In this document: piece by piece, positions 11,359 to 21,266 of the stretch
How positions within the stretch are numbered: the stretch's first letter is position 1
Layout: each line of letters starts with the position of its first letter
Source: Laccaria trichodermophora
Lineage: Eukaryota; Basidiomycota; Agaricomycetes; Agaricales; Hydnangiaceae
DNA length: 33,518 nt
Direction: 5' to 3'
Assembly (NCBI GenBank): GCA_018417955.1
Contig: JACTVC010000068.1
Location: 1 to 33,518 of the forward strand
Position numbers and translations under genes: made by a program
Notes under the pieces: model-generated
What the model was told of the DNA's origin: nothing
Database searches by the model: none
What the model saw: only the letters and a program-made list of their open reading frames with translations

Positions 11359-12251
11359 TCTTTATCAACTGAGGACTTAGGCAAAATTTTCATTCATTCA
11401 TTGATTGATTCATTGATTTACCTTTCATCACCGCGGGAACTTTTTCCCTTAAACAAAAAAGCAGCCATAAAATTGGGGGAAATATCTAGAAAATTGGGAA
11501 AAAATATGTAAAAATCAGAATATTGATCAGTAAGTTGGGGAGGCTGTGTTCAGGGTCAATATCTAAATATAGAAATGAGGTAAAAACTCCCAGAAAATGA
11601 GAAAAAATACCCAAAAATAAAAGTGATATTCTTTGTTGCCATGGTGTTGAAGGGGCTGTGTTCAGGGTCCATATCTAAAAATAGAGACAGCACAAAAAAG
11701 CACTTGGAGCAAATAGCTGGACATTAAAGAAAACATAAAGAAACTTGTAGACAACATTTTCTGGCTATATTTGGGCAGATTGCCATATTTGGAAGTGTAC
11801 ACTGGACCCTGAACACAGCCTCTACAATATTATAGCAACATTAAAGACCAGAAATGTGATTATATCATCTGACTAGCCTTCTTTCTTATGCAGATATTGG
11901 TCAAAATACATGACTATTTTCAAAAAGTGTCCAATTTTTTCAGTATTTTGTGTTTTTCTCAATAAGGAATGATCTGTGTGACATTATTTATATATATTTG
12001 TAAAGCTAAGCAAAGGGGCTACAATTCTTGTTAATAAAGCTAAGTGAGAGGCTGTGTTTCTGGTACCGTGGGAAATTTGACCTGAAAAGGAAATTAGTGA
12101 CAGTTTTATAGAGCATGCTGTTATATTTCTCAATGTGGTCACAAAATGTGACTAGCTATCTTCTTTCCTGAGATATATGCAAAGACACCTATTTATTCAT
12201 GTTTTTTTATGTTTTTCTCAATAAAAAAGTCATCTGGTTATATGATTTCAG
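11326..12251 (+). repeat. hairpin-ended AT-rich element, copy A
   Basis: Non-coding unit of ~0.92 kb. It starts with a hairpin (11326-11358) and ends at tatatgatttcag, where copy B begins. It contains three copies of the word ggctgtgttcagggtc: 11542-11557, 11654-11669 and inverted at 11805-11820. Copy A' at 32608-33518 is the same unit on the other strand, with only a few differences noted (for example ccgt/ctgt, ctgaaa/ctaaaa and one extra T), so about 99% alike by eye. No open frame longer than about 70 codons and no transposase is present; it would have to be moved by proteins from elsewhere. Confidence 0.85.
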
Positions 12252-13160
12252 TTATGAGTCCTTACAAGTTTACGAGTAAGACTCATTCTTTATCAACTGA
12301 GGACTTAGACAAAATTTTCATTCATTCATTCATTGATTCACCTTTCATCACCGCGGGAACCTTTTCCCTTAAACAGAAAAGCAGCCATAAAATCAGGAAA
12401 AATGACAAGAAAAATGGCAAAAAATATGTAAAAAATCAGAATATTGCTTAGTAAGTTGGGGAGGCTGTGTTCAGGGTTCAGGGTCAATATCTAAATATAG
12501 AAACAAGCTAAAAGTTGCCAGAAAATCAGAAAAAATACCCAAAAATCAAGAGGGATCTTCTCTGTTGCCATGGTGTTGAAGGGGCTGTGTTCAGGGTTCA
12601 GGGTCCATATCTAAATATAGAACAAAGTAAGGAAAATGGCTAGCAAATTTTAAAAAAATGAGTAAAAAATCAAAATGATACTTTTTTGTGGCTATAAGGT
12701 ATGAGGGGGCTATGTCCAGTGTTCAGGGTCCATATCCAAATATGGAAAATCAAGACACCTATGTAAAAATAGTATCATATTATGCAATGTGACTATATCA
12801 TCAGACCAGCCTTCTTGCTCTTTGAGATATTGGTCAAAAATGCATGACAATTTCCAAAAAGTGTCCAATTTTTTTCAGTATTTTGTGTTTTTCTCAATGA
12901 GGAATGGTCTGCATGACATTATTTATATATATTTGTAAAGGTAAGGAAAGGGGCTACAATTTTTGTTAATGGAGCTAAGTGAGAGGCTGTGTTTCTGATA
13001 CCGTGGGAATTTTAACCCAAAACGGAAAATTATCACAGATATATAGAGCATGCTATTATAGGTCACAAAATATAATTAACAAGATATATGCAAACAGGAC
13101 TGTGGGAATATTTTACCATAAACAGAAAAATAGTTATAAATTTGGGAAAATTTGCTATAA
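12252..13160 (+). repeat. hairpin-ended AT-rich element, copy B (diverged)
   Basis: Directly follows copy A in the same orientation, with its hairpin at 12254-12286. It aligns with A over most of its length: the CATTCATTCATT run, ccgcgggaacc, the ggctgtgttcaggg words at about 12462 and 12583, the ttttctcaatgaggaatg block and the aaggggctacaatt block. Identity looks around 80-85%. The middle part (12610-12780) is shorter or replaced compared with A. The right border is unclear: matching fades after about 13070, and 13070-13200 is A-rich sequence related to the ccgtgggaatt part. No gene. Confidence 0.75.
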
Positions 13161-13404
13161 AATCAAAAAAAAAAGAAAGGAAAAATAAGAATAGTACACA
13201 TTGTTGCTATGATATTGATGGCTAGACTCAGGGCTCAGGGTCCATTTGCAAATATAGAAGAAAACTCAGAAAATCATAAAGTGATTACATGTTATTGCAG
13301 CTGATGGGATGTCAGAAGGGTGGTCACATGACCAATTTCCAAAATCAAATTTAGAGTCCACAGGAAGGACTCATACATGCCATGCAAAGCACTGGCCCAC
13401 ACCC
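13161..13404. other. AT-rich stretch without gene
   Basis: Contains one more ctcagggtccattt..aaatatag word near 13225-13255, probably leftover of a third hairpin-element copy, then unrecognised sequence. No open frame or RNA gene seen. Confidence 0.4.
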
Positions 13405-13665
13405 ACAAGTATAACCAAGACACTATCACGCCAGTCAAGTTGACGCTTGGATCGGATCAGAGATCTCAAAAATCAATGGGAGTCAAAGCGGCCGTCTCGT
13501 TGTGACCGTTGAAATATAGTATCCAATGATGCAAAGACCTTGACAGAAGATAGGTTTGGTATGACCAAGACTCTATCACACAGGGCTTGAAGGTTTGTAC
13601 AGAGGATCAACGAAGCAGTCGTTCCGTGGTGAGTTTGCGAGCCCAGGTTCAATTGCAAGTGGCAT
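13405..13665 (-). repeat. tRNA-like short interspersed repeat, right pieces
   Basis: tataaccaagacactatcac (13410-13429) and the related ggtatgaccaagactctatc (13557-13576) repeat the head seen at 11258-11280; caaagaccttgacagaagat (13533-13552) repeats 11296-11315. A B-box-like caggttcaattgc is at about 13646-13658 on the plus strand. A and B thus lie between pieces of this repeat, as if they had entered one of its copies (compare ggtttggt|tat on the left with agtataacca on the right). Confidence 0.35.
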
Positions 13666-13784
13666 TTGACTTATCTACAATAATTACATAATAAAGTTCA
13701 ACTTTACAAAAAAGTACGATACGGTAGGTGCTCTGTAATAAGATAACCAGGAAGAAACACGAAGAAGGGGCCATGTTGTGAACG

Positions 13785-14345
13785 TGTCACGGCGATGGGG
13801 TGGGTGGGAAACAAAGCAGGGGAGTTTGGAACGTCGTTTGGTGTGTAAACGACGTTCCACGGCGATGAGTTGGGTTAAACAAAGCTGAGGGGGTGGAGAC
13901 CAGCCAACGCCCGCGGCAGACGAAGCAAGTGGGTTTTGGATGACGTTGTTGACATCGTCAACGTGTAGCGGCGTTGTTGACGATGTTGATGGCAGCGTTC
14001 ACGACGTTGTTGATGTCGTCAACATGTAGCGGCGTTGATGACGTCGGGGCTGGGGACAGCGACGACGTTGACGAAGCAGGTGGGTTTGGAACATCGTTTG
14101 GCGTGAAAACGACGTGCCACGGCGATGGGGTGGGGCAGACAAAGCAGGGGAGTTTGGAACGTCGTTTGGTGTCTAAACGACGTCCCATGGCGATGAGTTA
14201 GTTGGGTTAAACAAAGCTGAGGGGGTGGAGACCAGCCAACGCCCGCGGCAGACGAAGCAAGTGGGGTTTGGATGACATTGTTGACGTCGTCAACATGTAG
14301 CGGCGTTGTCAACGACGTTGATGGCGGTGTTGACGACGTCGGGGC
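13785..14345. repeat. GC-rich tandem repeat, ~330-bp period
   Basis: Two copies of a ~330-bp unit: cacggcgatgggg at 13788 and 14118, accagccaacgcccgcgg at 13900 and 14231. Each is built of shorter words around GACGTC, GTTGAC and GTAGCGGCGTTG. Frames on both strands translate to Val/Asp/Thr-rich low-complexity sequence and are not taken as genes. Base composition is sharply higher in GC than the neighbouring A/B elements. Confidence 0.8.
13827..13859. repeat. perfect 13-bp inverted repeat in the satellite
   Basis: TGGAACGTCGTTT (13827-13839) and AAACGACGTTCCA (13847-13859) around the loop GGTGTGT. Two further copies of the cassette occur in the satellite: about 14157-14189, with one mismatch, and about 14087-14119, more decayed. 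Confidence 0.85.
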
Positions 14346-14620
14346 TGGCTGTAAAATACTGGATTTACTCCGGCGCAGTATGCGGGGGCATTGAGGGCAT
14401 TGAGGCCGTTGGGGGAGAACTGCAAGTGCAGATTCTACTCATCTATTCAAACTAATCAGTGAGTAGGTAAGTTCAATCAATAAAAACAAGAATACACGCA
14501 TCTCCCAGGGGTAAAGCTTGCCAAGCCTGTGGTGAGAGACGAGGTTGATGGCGGCGTTGATGGCATTGACAACGTTGACGGCGTTGACAACGTTGACGAG
14601 TTGACGACGTCAAATCTGGT
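14346..14620. other. spacer with GTTGACGAC low-complexity repeats
   Basis: Unique sequence to about 14520, then short repeats of GTTGACRACGTTGACG leading into the palindrome. No gene seen. Confidence 0.5.
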
Positions 14621-14656
14621 TGCCACGTCGCCATGAGCGCTCATGGCGACGTGGCA
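14621..14656. repeat. perfect 36-bp palindrome
   Basis: TGCCACGTCGCCATGAGC is followed directly by its exact reverse complement, with no spacer. Flanking bases do not pair. Confidence 0.95.
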
Positions 14657-14724
14657 CCTGGAACTCGTGTTCAGCAAGGTCACCCATGCAGTTGAGGGGG
14701 GACAGACTCACGAAATAAGGAAAT

Positions 14725-14769
14725 ATGACGAACGACAACGACAAATGGCTCGTCGTTGTTCGTCGTCAT
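14725..14769. repeat. imperfect inverted repeat, 18-nt arms
   Basis: Arms at 14725-14742 and 14752-14769 around a 9-nt loop, differing at a few positions. The region 14770-15060 consists of GTCGTC-type low-complexity sequence; its Val- and Trp-rich frames are not taken as genes. Confidence 0.6.
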
Positions 14770-15099
14770 CTCGTCGCCCGTTGCCATGTCACGTCCTCGC
14801 CTCGTAGCTTTGTCGCCACGTCGTCCCATCATCTCGTCGTCTCGTGTGGCAGCTGGCGTATTCGGGTTCTACGCGCCTGTTTCTTGGTGGTTGTCGCCGT
14901 TCGCTTTTGGGTCGTCGTGGACGTTGTTGGGTGGTGTTGCTGTGTCGTGGTTGTGGTCGTCGTCCCCGTTGTTCTGGCACTCGGTGGGCGGACAGGAATG
15001 GGGGCGACGGGGAAAGAGGATGGTAGGGTGGAAAGGAAGGAGAGTTAGCTTTGTTTGGTAGAGCGAGTGAAATAAACAAACAAATTGTCATCGTTCATG

Positions 15100-15183
15100 G
15101 CTTCTCGTGCCTTCGATGACACACGAACGTTTCCCGATCGCATTGATGGGAAATGTTCGTGCGTCATTCCAAGGCACCGAAGC
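15100..15183. repeat. long imperfect hairpin, 36-nt arms
   Basis: Arms 15100-15135 and 15148-15183 share TGCCTT, ATGAC, CACGAAC and TTTCCC in mirrored order around GATCGCATTGAT. It could be a small foldback element. A second small hairpin follows at about 15189-15222. It ends ~100 bases before the next gene's start. Confidence 0.7.
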
Positions 15184-15699
15184 AACGAATCTCTGAGACC
15201 CTTGATGGGATCTCGGATTTTCCTCGCCTTGGAAATTTGCCTTTACCGTTGTTTGTGAGATCTTTAGGGCAGACCCTTCGCATCAGATGGCGTCTTTTCT
15301 TTCCCCCGCCCTTTCTTCCTTTCCCCCACCTGGACACTGTGACGTTACCTTTCCTTTCATCGTGAGTGGGTCATGTCTTATGTGTGCTATCAACTAAATA
15401 TCCAAATTAGATGCCGAAGCTCTATCCGCCGGACAAAACGGAATACATGCGGGCCGATGGTCCCAAGGATAAACGTTTTGTTGTAGATAACGGCTGTCTT
15501 GTCTATGACAAACGCCGTGATGATCGCTTTCCTTATCTCTATGAAGTCTCTTTGCATCCGCTTGTGCACAATACACAGGCGGTCAAGCGTATATTAGTTT
15601 ACGTGATAGATACAGACCCTGCTGCGATGAAAAAATTGGCGGACTGGGAGGATACTTTAGGTATTCCTTTGGGCCCAGATGCTTACATGGATGAGCATG

Positions 15700-15765
15700 G
15701 CAAGTTACCTCCAAGTTTATTCTGTATAATATACTCATGTTAAAATTTGATACCAAATATCACAG
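15700..15765 (+). other. GC-AG intron
   Basis: Donor GCAAGT directly after GAGCATG, acceptor CACAG, 66 nt. No in-phase GT donor gives the clean join DEHG/LLHLGDG. Confidence 0.6.
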
Positions 15766-16537
15766 GTCTCCTTCATTTGGGGGATGGAACGGTGATCTAC
15801 GCTCGGGCTCTAAACTGCCCACAGCATCCCGACACCGGCCTTCAGATGCCGGAGTATGATGTTGTCAATTGCTGGGGTTTTGCGGGGTAAGTTGAAATTG
15901 TATTATTGTCAACACGATGAATAAAACTCATATTAATGTTTTGTTAGCAAACGTCTTCTAAATCCATCATATGTTGAAGAATTATATGCTGTACAACAGA
16001 TTATACTCGGGAAACCGGAAGAAATGACATGAAATCCGCCAACCAAAAATGACAAAGGCGAGTACGTTGGAGGCGCAGCAATTGAACACACCGGCGTCAA
16101 GGGTGTTAAGGGAACTCGTTGCTACTCGACAACATGTACCCATCAACATAGCAGGGGCTTAGTAGGTCCAACAGCGCAAGGGAAAATTTATACGGATGGG
16201 GAGGAATCTGAATGGAGCGATGACCTCATTGGTCGGAAGCGATCTGTCAAAGTGAGTGACTATTTGGTTATATGTTGTTCTTTTTCGTTAAGCCTATACA
16301 AGATACATGGGCAAGTCGCTATGGAATCCTTGAAGATGTTTGCACCAAAAAAATATATCGAGGCGGTCACTTTGAATGCGGAGGTTACGAATATGCCTCA
16401 GGTGGGCTCCGATGAAAATATTATAACACCCGCTCATCAAATTAATTTGGCTCCTGCAGTCAGGCAAGAAGAATGCGAAGGTAGGACAAAGCTTTTTCAT
16501 AAAACCAATGATAACTAGTCAACTTATTGTGACACAG

Positions 16538-16928
16538 ATGAAGGGTTACCTGGGATGGGTGGTTTTGGAATAGGACACACCGATAAGTGTGATTCTGGAG
16601 GCTCATGCACATGCATGGTGGCGAATTCACGGTTGCCAGAAGGATACGAACCTGGACGGTTTCATCTTCTAGGGTTGGGGTGCTATTTTGTATTGGAATC
16701 ACTATTTGTCATGTGCTTCTCTGGTTTACGGAAACATGGTGGAACACCACCAATTGCGCCTCGGGGCGTAGAACCTGCAGATGATGCAATTCGTTGTATG
16801 ACTGTTTGCTACCCACCAAAATCTATGATATCTGCTGCAGGTGCCTACGTATATCCTCTGGCATCATTACCTGGACGAGCTCAACAAGATGGTCTGTTGA
16901 TGCTTGGGCCAGAGATCACTTCACAAAT
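16538..16928 (+). other. 2OG/Fe(II) dioxygenase-like core (in the 15.3-20.9 kb gene)
   Basis: Encodes residues ~323-452. Candidate iron ligands are H336 and D338 in GIGHTDKCDS and H389 in SGLRKHGGTPP; R408 (DAIRCM) could bind 2-oxoglutarate. Spacing HxD..~50..H with glycine-rich strands (GYEPGRFHLLGLG) fits the double-stranded beta-helix oxygenases, a superfamily that includes the TET/JBP DNA oxygenases expanded in some mushrooms. The motif is short and the assignment is an inference. All four residues are intact although the gene carries stops. Confidence 0.45.
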
Positions 16929-17344
16929 GTAAGAAATTTCTATTACTATGAGAGACATATCAAGAATAATATTTTTAAAGGAATCCACAGTGGCCACCTA
17001 CCTCGAACTATGCAAATTGGGCGTCTGATGGTATTGTCATAATGGAAAGAAAATCTCTTTTCCGTTTTTTTGTGCGCTCGCTACTGCAGCTTTGCGCTTT
17101 TCTGCTTGGTCAACTTTCTTGAACACTTGGAGCTCGCATAGACTCCACAACATTTTTGAGTGCATTCTCATTCATTGATAATGATGGGAAGCGGTATTCC
17201 TTAGGCCCTTGGGTGGGTGCTGAGGATGGGATTGTTGTTGATACACCTTGCGAAGATTCATCAACATGGGGTGTAGATGTGCCGTCATGTGTCTGCGATG
17301 ATACACCCCTCAGTGCTGAGGTGGATTCAAATGGTGAACAAACT

Positions 17345-17425
17345 GAACCATCAACTACACAACCTTCTGAACCATCAACTACACAACCTTCCGAACCATC
17401 AACTACACAACCTTCCAAACCATCC
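17345..17425 (+). repeat. 27-bp tandem repeat (EPSTTQPS)
   Basis: Three near-identical 27-bp units of gaaccatcaactacacaacc plus cttct/cttcc inside the exon at 16981-17672, giving the peptide EPSTTQPS repeated; a fourth, KPSTSSP, is degenerate. Probably a flexible linker after the oxygenase-like core. Confidence 0.85.
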
Positions 17426-18190
17426 ACATCTTCACCACATCATATAACCACATTCAATAGTCAGATTCTTGATGAACAAGTCAAAGTTCACAGACGTGGA
17501 CGATGGGATGGATGGTTCAACCATCTTGAAAACCAAAGCAGATTTATTCCATCTCAGTATTCATTGTTTGAGTTGGACGAGAATGGTCTCACAGGTTTTG
17601 ACTTACTTCGAAACCAATTTGATGAAGGCCCAGGAAAGCCAATACGAGGAAAGGGTAAAGGAGTAACAAAAGGTATGACTTTTCATATATACATATTTGA
17701 TAATCTCATTTAATATCTATATGTAAAGCCAATAAACGACCAAGTGCTGAGTCTAGCAACAATGCCAATAAACCCAAGAAACGTGAATATATATTTTAAA
17801 ACTATCAATTATTTACCACCCCTGACAAACTTTGAAGGCAAAGTTGATTTGGCCTATATGCTCAACAGTTATGAAGCGTTGTCAACATATGGAAGTAGAA
17901 TGGAACCAACAGGACATGGTGAGAATACTTTAATCAAACACCAAAGAATGATTATGACCTCAGTATCTAGGTTCAAAATCTAACGACCATAATTCTCAAT
18001 CCATCGTACATGCAAGGCAACCAACCGCTAGACCCAATTTGATGGAAGTTGTTATTGTAAAACCACCCTGGCTTGATACTTTCAAGTACAATAATGCAAT
18101 GGGAGATATTCTCAGGGAACAACAAACCCACAATCATGGTATGCAATTAAAATGATAAATAATAAATATATAATAATTTATGATTTAAAG

Positions 18191-18898
18191 TATCTGGATC
18201 ATCGAATGAAATGCCAGCTTCCAGTGCCATGGAATGCAGTGATGAAGATACAGAAGAAACATGTCAAATGAATGTTGACCATGTAAATGATGAGGCAGAT
18301 ATGGTCGATGTCCTTTATAATGATGAGGAGCCAGTCGTAACGCATTGGAAAGACCTACATAATCATCAGAATCCATTTGACTCTGATGATTCTTTGGATG
18401 ACTATGACTTTGCGAAATACAAAAAGAGAGGTCAATCACGATCATCTTCAGAAGGTGGAGATGAAGATGAAGAAAGTCAAGCATCAGACTTCCATTCTCC
18501 TCATTCATCAGATGATGATGAAGAAGGAACAAGCCAGGCTTATGAATTTGAGCAAGGCACATCTTTATCACCAATCGAGGAATGTGAGGATGGAGCTATC
18601 GACAATCTTTCATCTTGTTTGTACGGTGATAATGGAGATGCCATGTATGAAGATGATGATGATGGAGAAGCTATGTGCAAAGTTGGAAGAACTCGAGCAA
18701 ATAGATTTGATCAAAGAGAACCTTCGCTGCTGGCTGAGGAATCCAATGATGGATCTATCAACAGTGATGATGAAAATGATTTGTTTGACAAAGATTATGT
18801 ACCAACTCCATTGGATGAAGACGAGGAGGATTGTTTGGCTGCAATAAACTCAGACTCTGATGACTATGAAGATAAGGAAGACAATGACTTCTTGTACT
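18191..18898 (+). other. acidic low-complexity exon (in the 15.3-20.9 kb gene)
   Basis: About 236 residues dominated by D, E and S, with runs such as YEDDDDGEAM and DEDEEDC. It is entered by a GTATGC..AAAG intron and left by GTGAGT..ACAG at 18899-18959, both in phase with the exons downstream. Disordered acidic linkers of this type often bind histones or other basic partners; no motif proves this here. Confidence 0.6.
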
Positions 18899-20866
18899 GT
18901 GAGTTATTTGAATAAAGTGGGGACACATCAGAATTCTGGCTAATGACATACCTGTACAGATGATCACCTCGGCGATTTATTTGGGCATCTTAATATGTCA
19001 GAGATATCAAAGGCGTTTCGAGATTTTCAGTTTGGAAAACCTAAATATGACAAGCCATCGCGCGCAATTGATTATGGCAAATCGACCATGGCACTTGATG
19101 AGAATTTAATGATGATTCTCAAACACCCACACTCTATCGAAGCGGTGATTTCAATACCTCAAATGTGGCGCAATGTCAACCAAGTTGTTGAAATAATTGA
19201 TGGCCATCATCTCGAAATACGTATTTCCCGTGCTCTTGCTATGTGGACAGTTTTAAGCTTGCACCAATGGGTTAAGAAGGCGATTGATAGTGCACAGTCA
19301 GGACAAGTAAAGGACACTTGGATCAACAAACTGATGCTGAAAATTGAGAACCTGCTGAACGCCAAAGATTGTGCAGGAACACAGATTACTTTGAAATCCT
19401 CCGAATTCATATCTGGACTCCTGGAACGTTCTACAAAATTCAAAAAGCCTAGATTCAGCTACAACTCCACGGTAGTTGCGGAGAGGACCCAAGATATTGC
19501 ATATGATGTCATTAGAGCATGGCTCAATTACCCCAACGACAAAAGAGCGCAGATTCAATGTGAATTCTTGGAGACAATAGTCTCACGTACTCAAATATCG
19601 GTTCTTCTTCTGGATATTGTGTGGTCTGCATATCGTGACCCATTCAATGTTATTCTCAACAAAACCGAAGGGCGACATATTTCAGGCGATCCCCTCAAAC
19701 AATTCAAAGAACGTTATTACATTCATCCATTTGTCGACCCACACTCAGACGAGTATAAAGCATTAGAGGGCTTGACCACTCAGATGAAAGATTTCTTTGG
19801 TAATGAAGAGAAGAATAAAAGAACACCACCGACTCAACCACAAGTGAGTAAAGAATATGATCATAAATAGATGTGACTGACCACAAATATACAGATACAC
19901 AATCAAATGGGAGATGTCCTACACGTTACAACCAATGCAGTAATGAGCCCACTGACGACATCTCCATCTGAAATTCGGATCAAACAAATGAAGGTTTACC
20001 TAGACTATCTACAGCATCTCATTCCACTTGTCAGAGATGGATTTTCCATTCATGTGAATTCTCCTGATCCAATATTACGCCGAGTTGCAAGGTCCCCCAA
20101 TCGTCTACTACCCTTCAGACAGAAAGCCCCCACTGCCATCAAAGCTTCTCAGGTGATATATGGGAACACCGATCGTCTTGGCACAAGGGTTGGTCTCTTC
20201 AATGCATTGATGTTTAGAGGGGTATTTTATGTATCGCCATTTGCAAAAGATGATCTTGTATGGTTTAACTCCCTTGATGAATGGCATGCATTCTACCAAA
20301 CAAGCAAAAAAAAGGCAAAAGGATCAGACTTATCAAAACCAGCCACCAAGGAATGATACTTTGTAAACAAGTCAGCATATGGTCCCAGTCAAGCTGCCCA
20401 GTCAACTGAAGTGGCTAAAACTTATTGGGAGGAATCACAGGGCTGGGAAACATTCATCAAGGCCAACCATAATGCAAAGGAGATGTTTGATTGGTTGGTT
20501 GGAAACAATCGGATGGGAAAAAAGCGATTTCCCAATATAGGTCTACTGTGTGCACTTCTGGTCCTTGGAGACTTTATAGAAGCAAAATGTCAATTTTTCC
20601 CTATGCCAACACCATCAATCTGGGGTGAACTGGTTCACGAGCTTAACAAAGGTGCCAGAAATGGTCTTGTTGAACTTGGTTTGCAAGGAAAAATCGTGAC
20701 TCTAGAAGTAACATGCCATTCATTCCAGGAGTTGAATCAATATCTGGCAGAAGAGCTGGATGACGAAGAAAAGTCCCTGATTGGATTCAATGTAATATCG
20801 CTTGAGCATGGTTTGTGCAAACGCGGCCGCATTTTACCACGGCAGCATAGACAAAATGGAATATAG

Positions 20867-21266
20867 ATTATCAAACAGTTTTACTTCTATGTATATAACA
20901 AAAACAACTAGTCCAACACCTGTTTTTCAAGCAAGTGTTGAGCGGTTAACAAATCAAACAAAGTTCATCACAGCGTCTGACTTGGGGAAGATAATGATTT
21001 GTTAACTCACTAGGCTGAGCCGATGGAATGGACATAAGCTTCAACTCTGCCAAGTTTTGGCAAACAAGGAGAGCGATGTTGAATACAATTGAACAGCGAC
21101 CATTTATTGAGTCAATTGTTGGCAGAACATAAGAGAAGGTAAGGAATATGTATGGTAGTTGAGTACCAGAGCGTGCGATAAAGTTGTATATGGGAGGGGG
21201 GACGTAAACTGGCCATAGTTGAATATCGCATAAGTCAAAAAAACCAAAATTACTCCATGGCTTCCA
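20867..21266. other. spacer after the pseudogene
   Basis: A frame on the plus strand at 20802-21005 overlaps the end of the pseudogene and may be its shifted C-terminus (AAFYHGSIDKMEY). From 21006 on nothing was recognised. Confidence 0.4.

Larger units (their letters stand above)
15287..20866 (+). pseudogene. long multi-exon gene with N-terminal 2OG/Fe(II) dioxygenase-like domain
   Basis: Exons read by splice signals and phase: 15287-15361, 15411-15699, 15766-15886, 15948-16251, 16303-16480, 16538-16928, 16981-17672, 17729-17918, 17971-18139, 18191-18898, 18960-19843, 19895-20866. All joins up to 17672 are in phase. In-frame TGA codons at 16030-16032 (codon 190), 17120-17122 and 20354-20356 each have coding-like sequence on both sides, so the copy is a pseudogene. 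One-base shifts are needed near 17795 (TTTT run) and 18120. Order of parts: N-terminal region; oxygenase-like core; Thr/Ser/Pro repeat; acidic region; C-terminal helical region ending near LEHGLCK. The complete protein would exceed 1,300 residues. From memory this layout recurs in mushrooms. A later frame at 20802-21005 may hold the true C-terminus. Confidence 0.65.

Noticed and set aside
11293..13188. Small ORFs in copies A and B
   Set aside because: They start in the hairpin region, are not kept between A and B beyond shared sequence, and have Lys/Asn/Ile-rich AT-driven composition.
14725..15091. Several overlapping ORFs of 60-107 codons on both strands
   Set aside because: Val/Cys/Trp- or Arg/Pro-rich translations of GTCGTC repeats; no codon structure or domain.
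16252..16518. Separate 88-codon gene starting at 16252
   Set aside because: Its first 50 bases are an intron (GTGAGT..CAAG); the rest is exon 5 of the dioxygenase-like gene in phase.
18185..18574. Minus-strand ORF of 129 codons, His/Leu-rich
   Set aside because: Antisense of the acidic exon.
1752..20356. TGA read as tryptophan (mitochondrial code or recoding)
   Set aside because: The intact 879-aa gene ends in TGA and uses TGG for Trp, introns are spliceosomal, and some TGA codons do not align with Trp (in Helitron 2 the position matching 5395 is not Trp).
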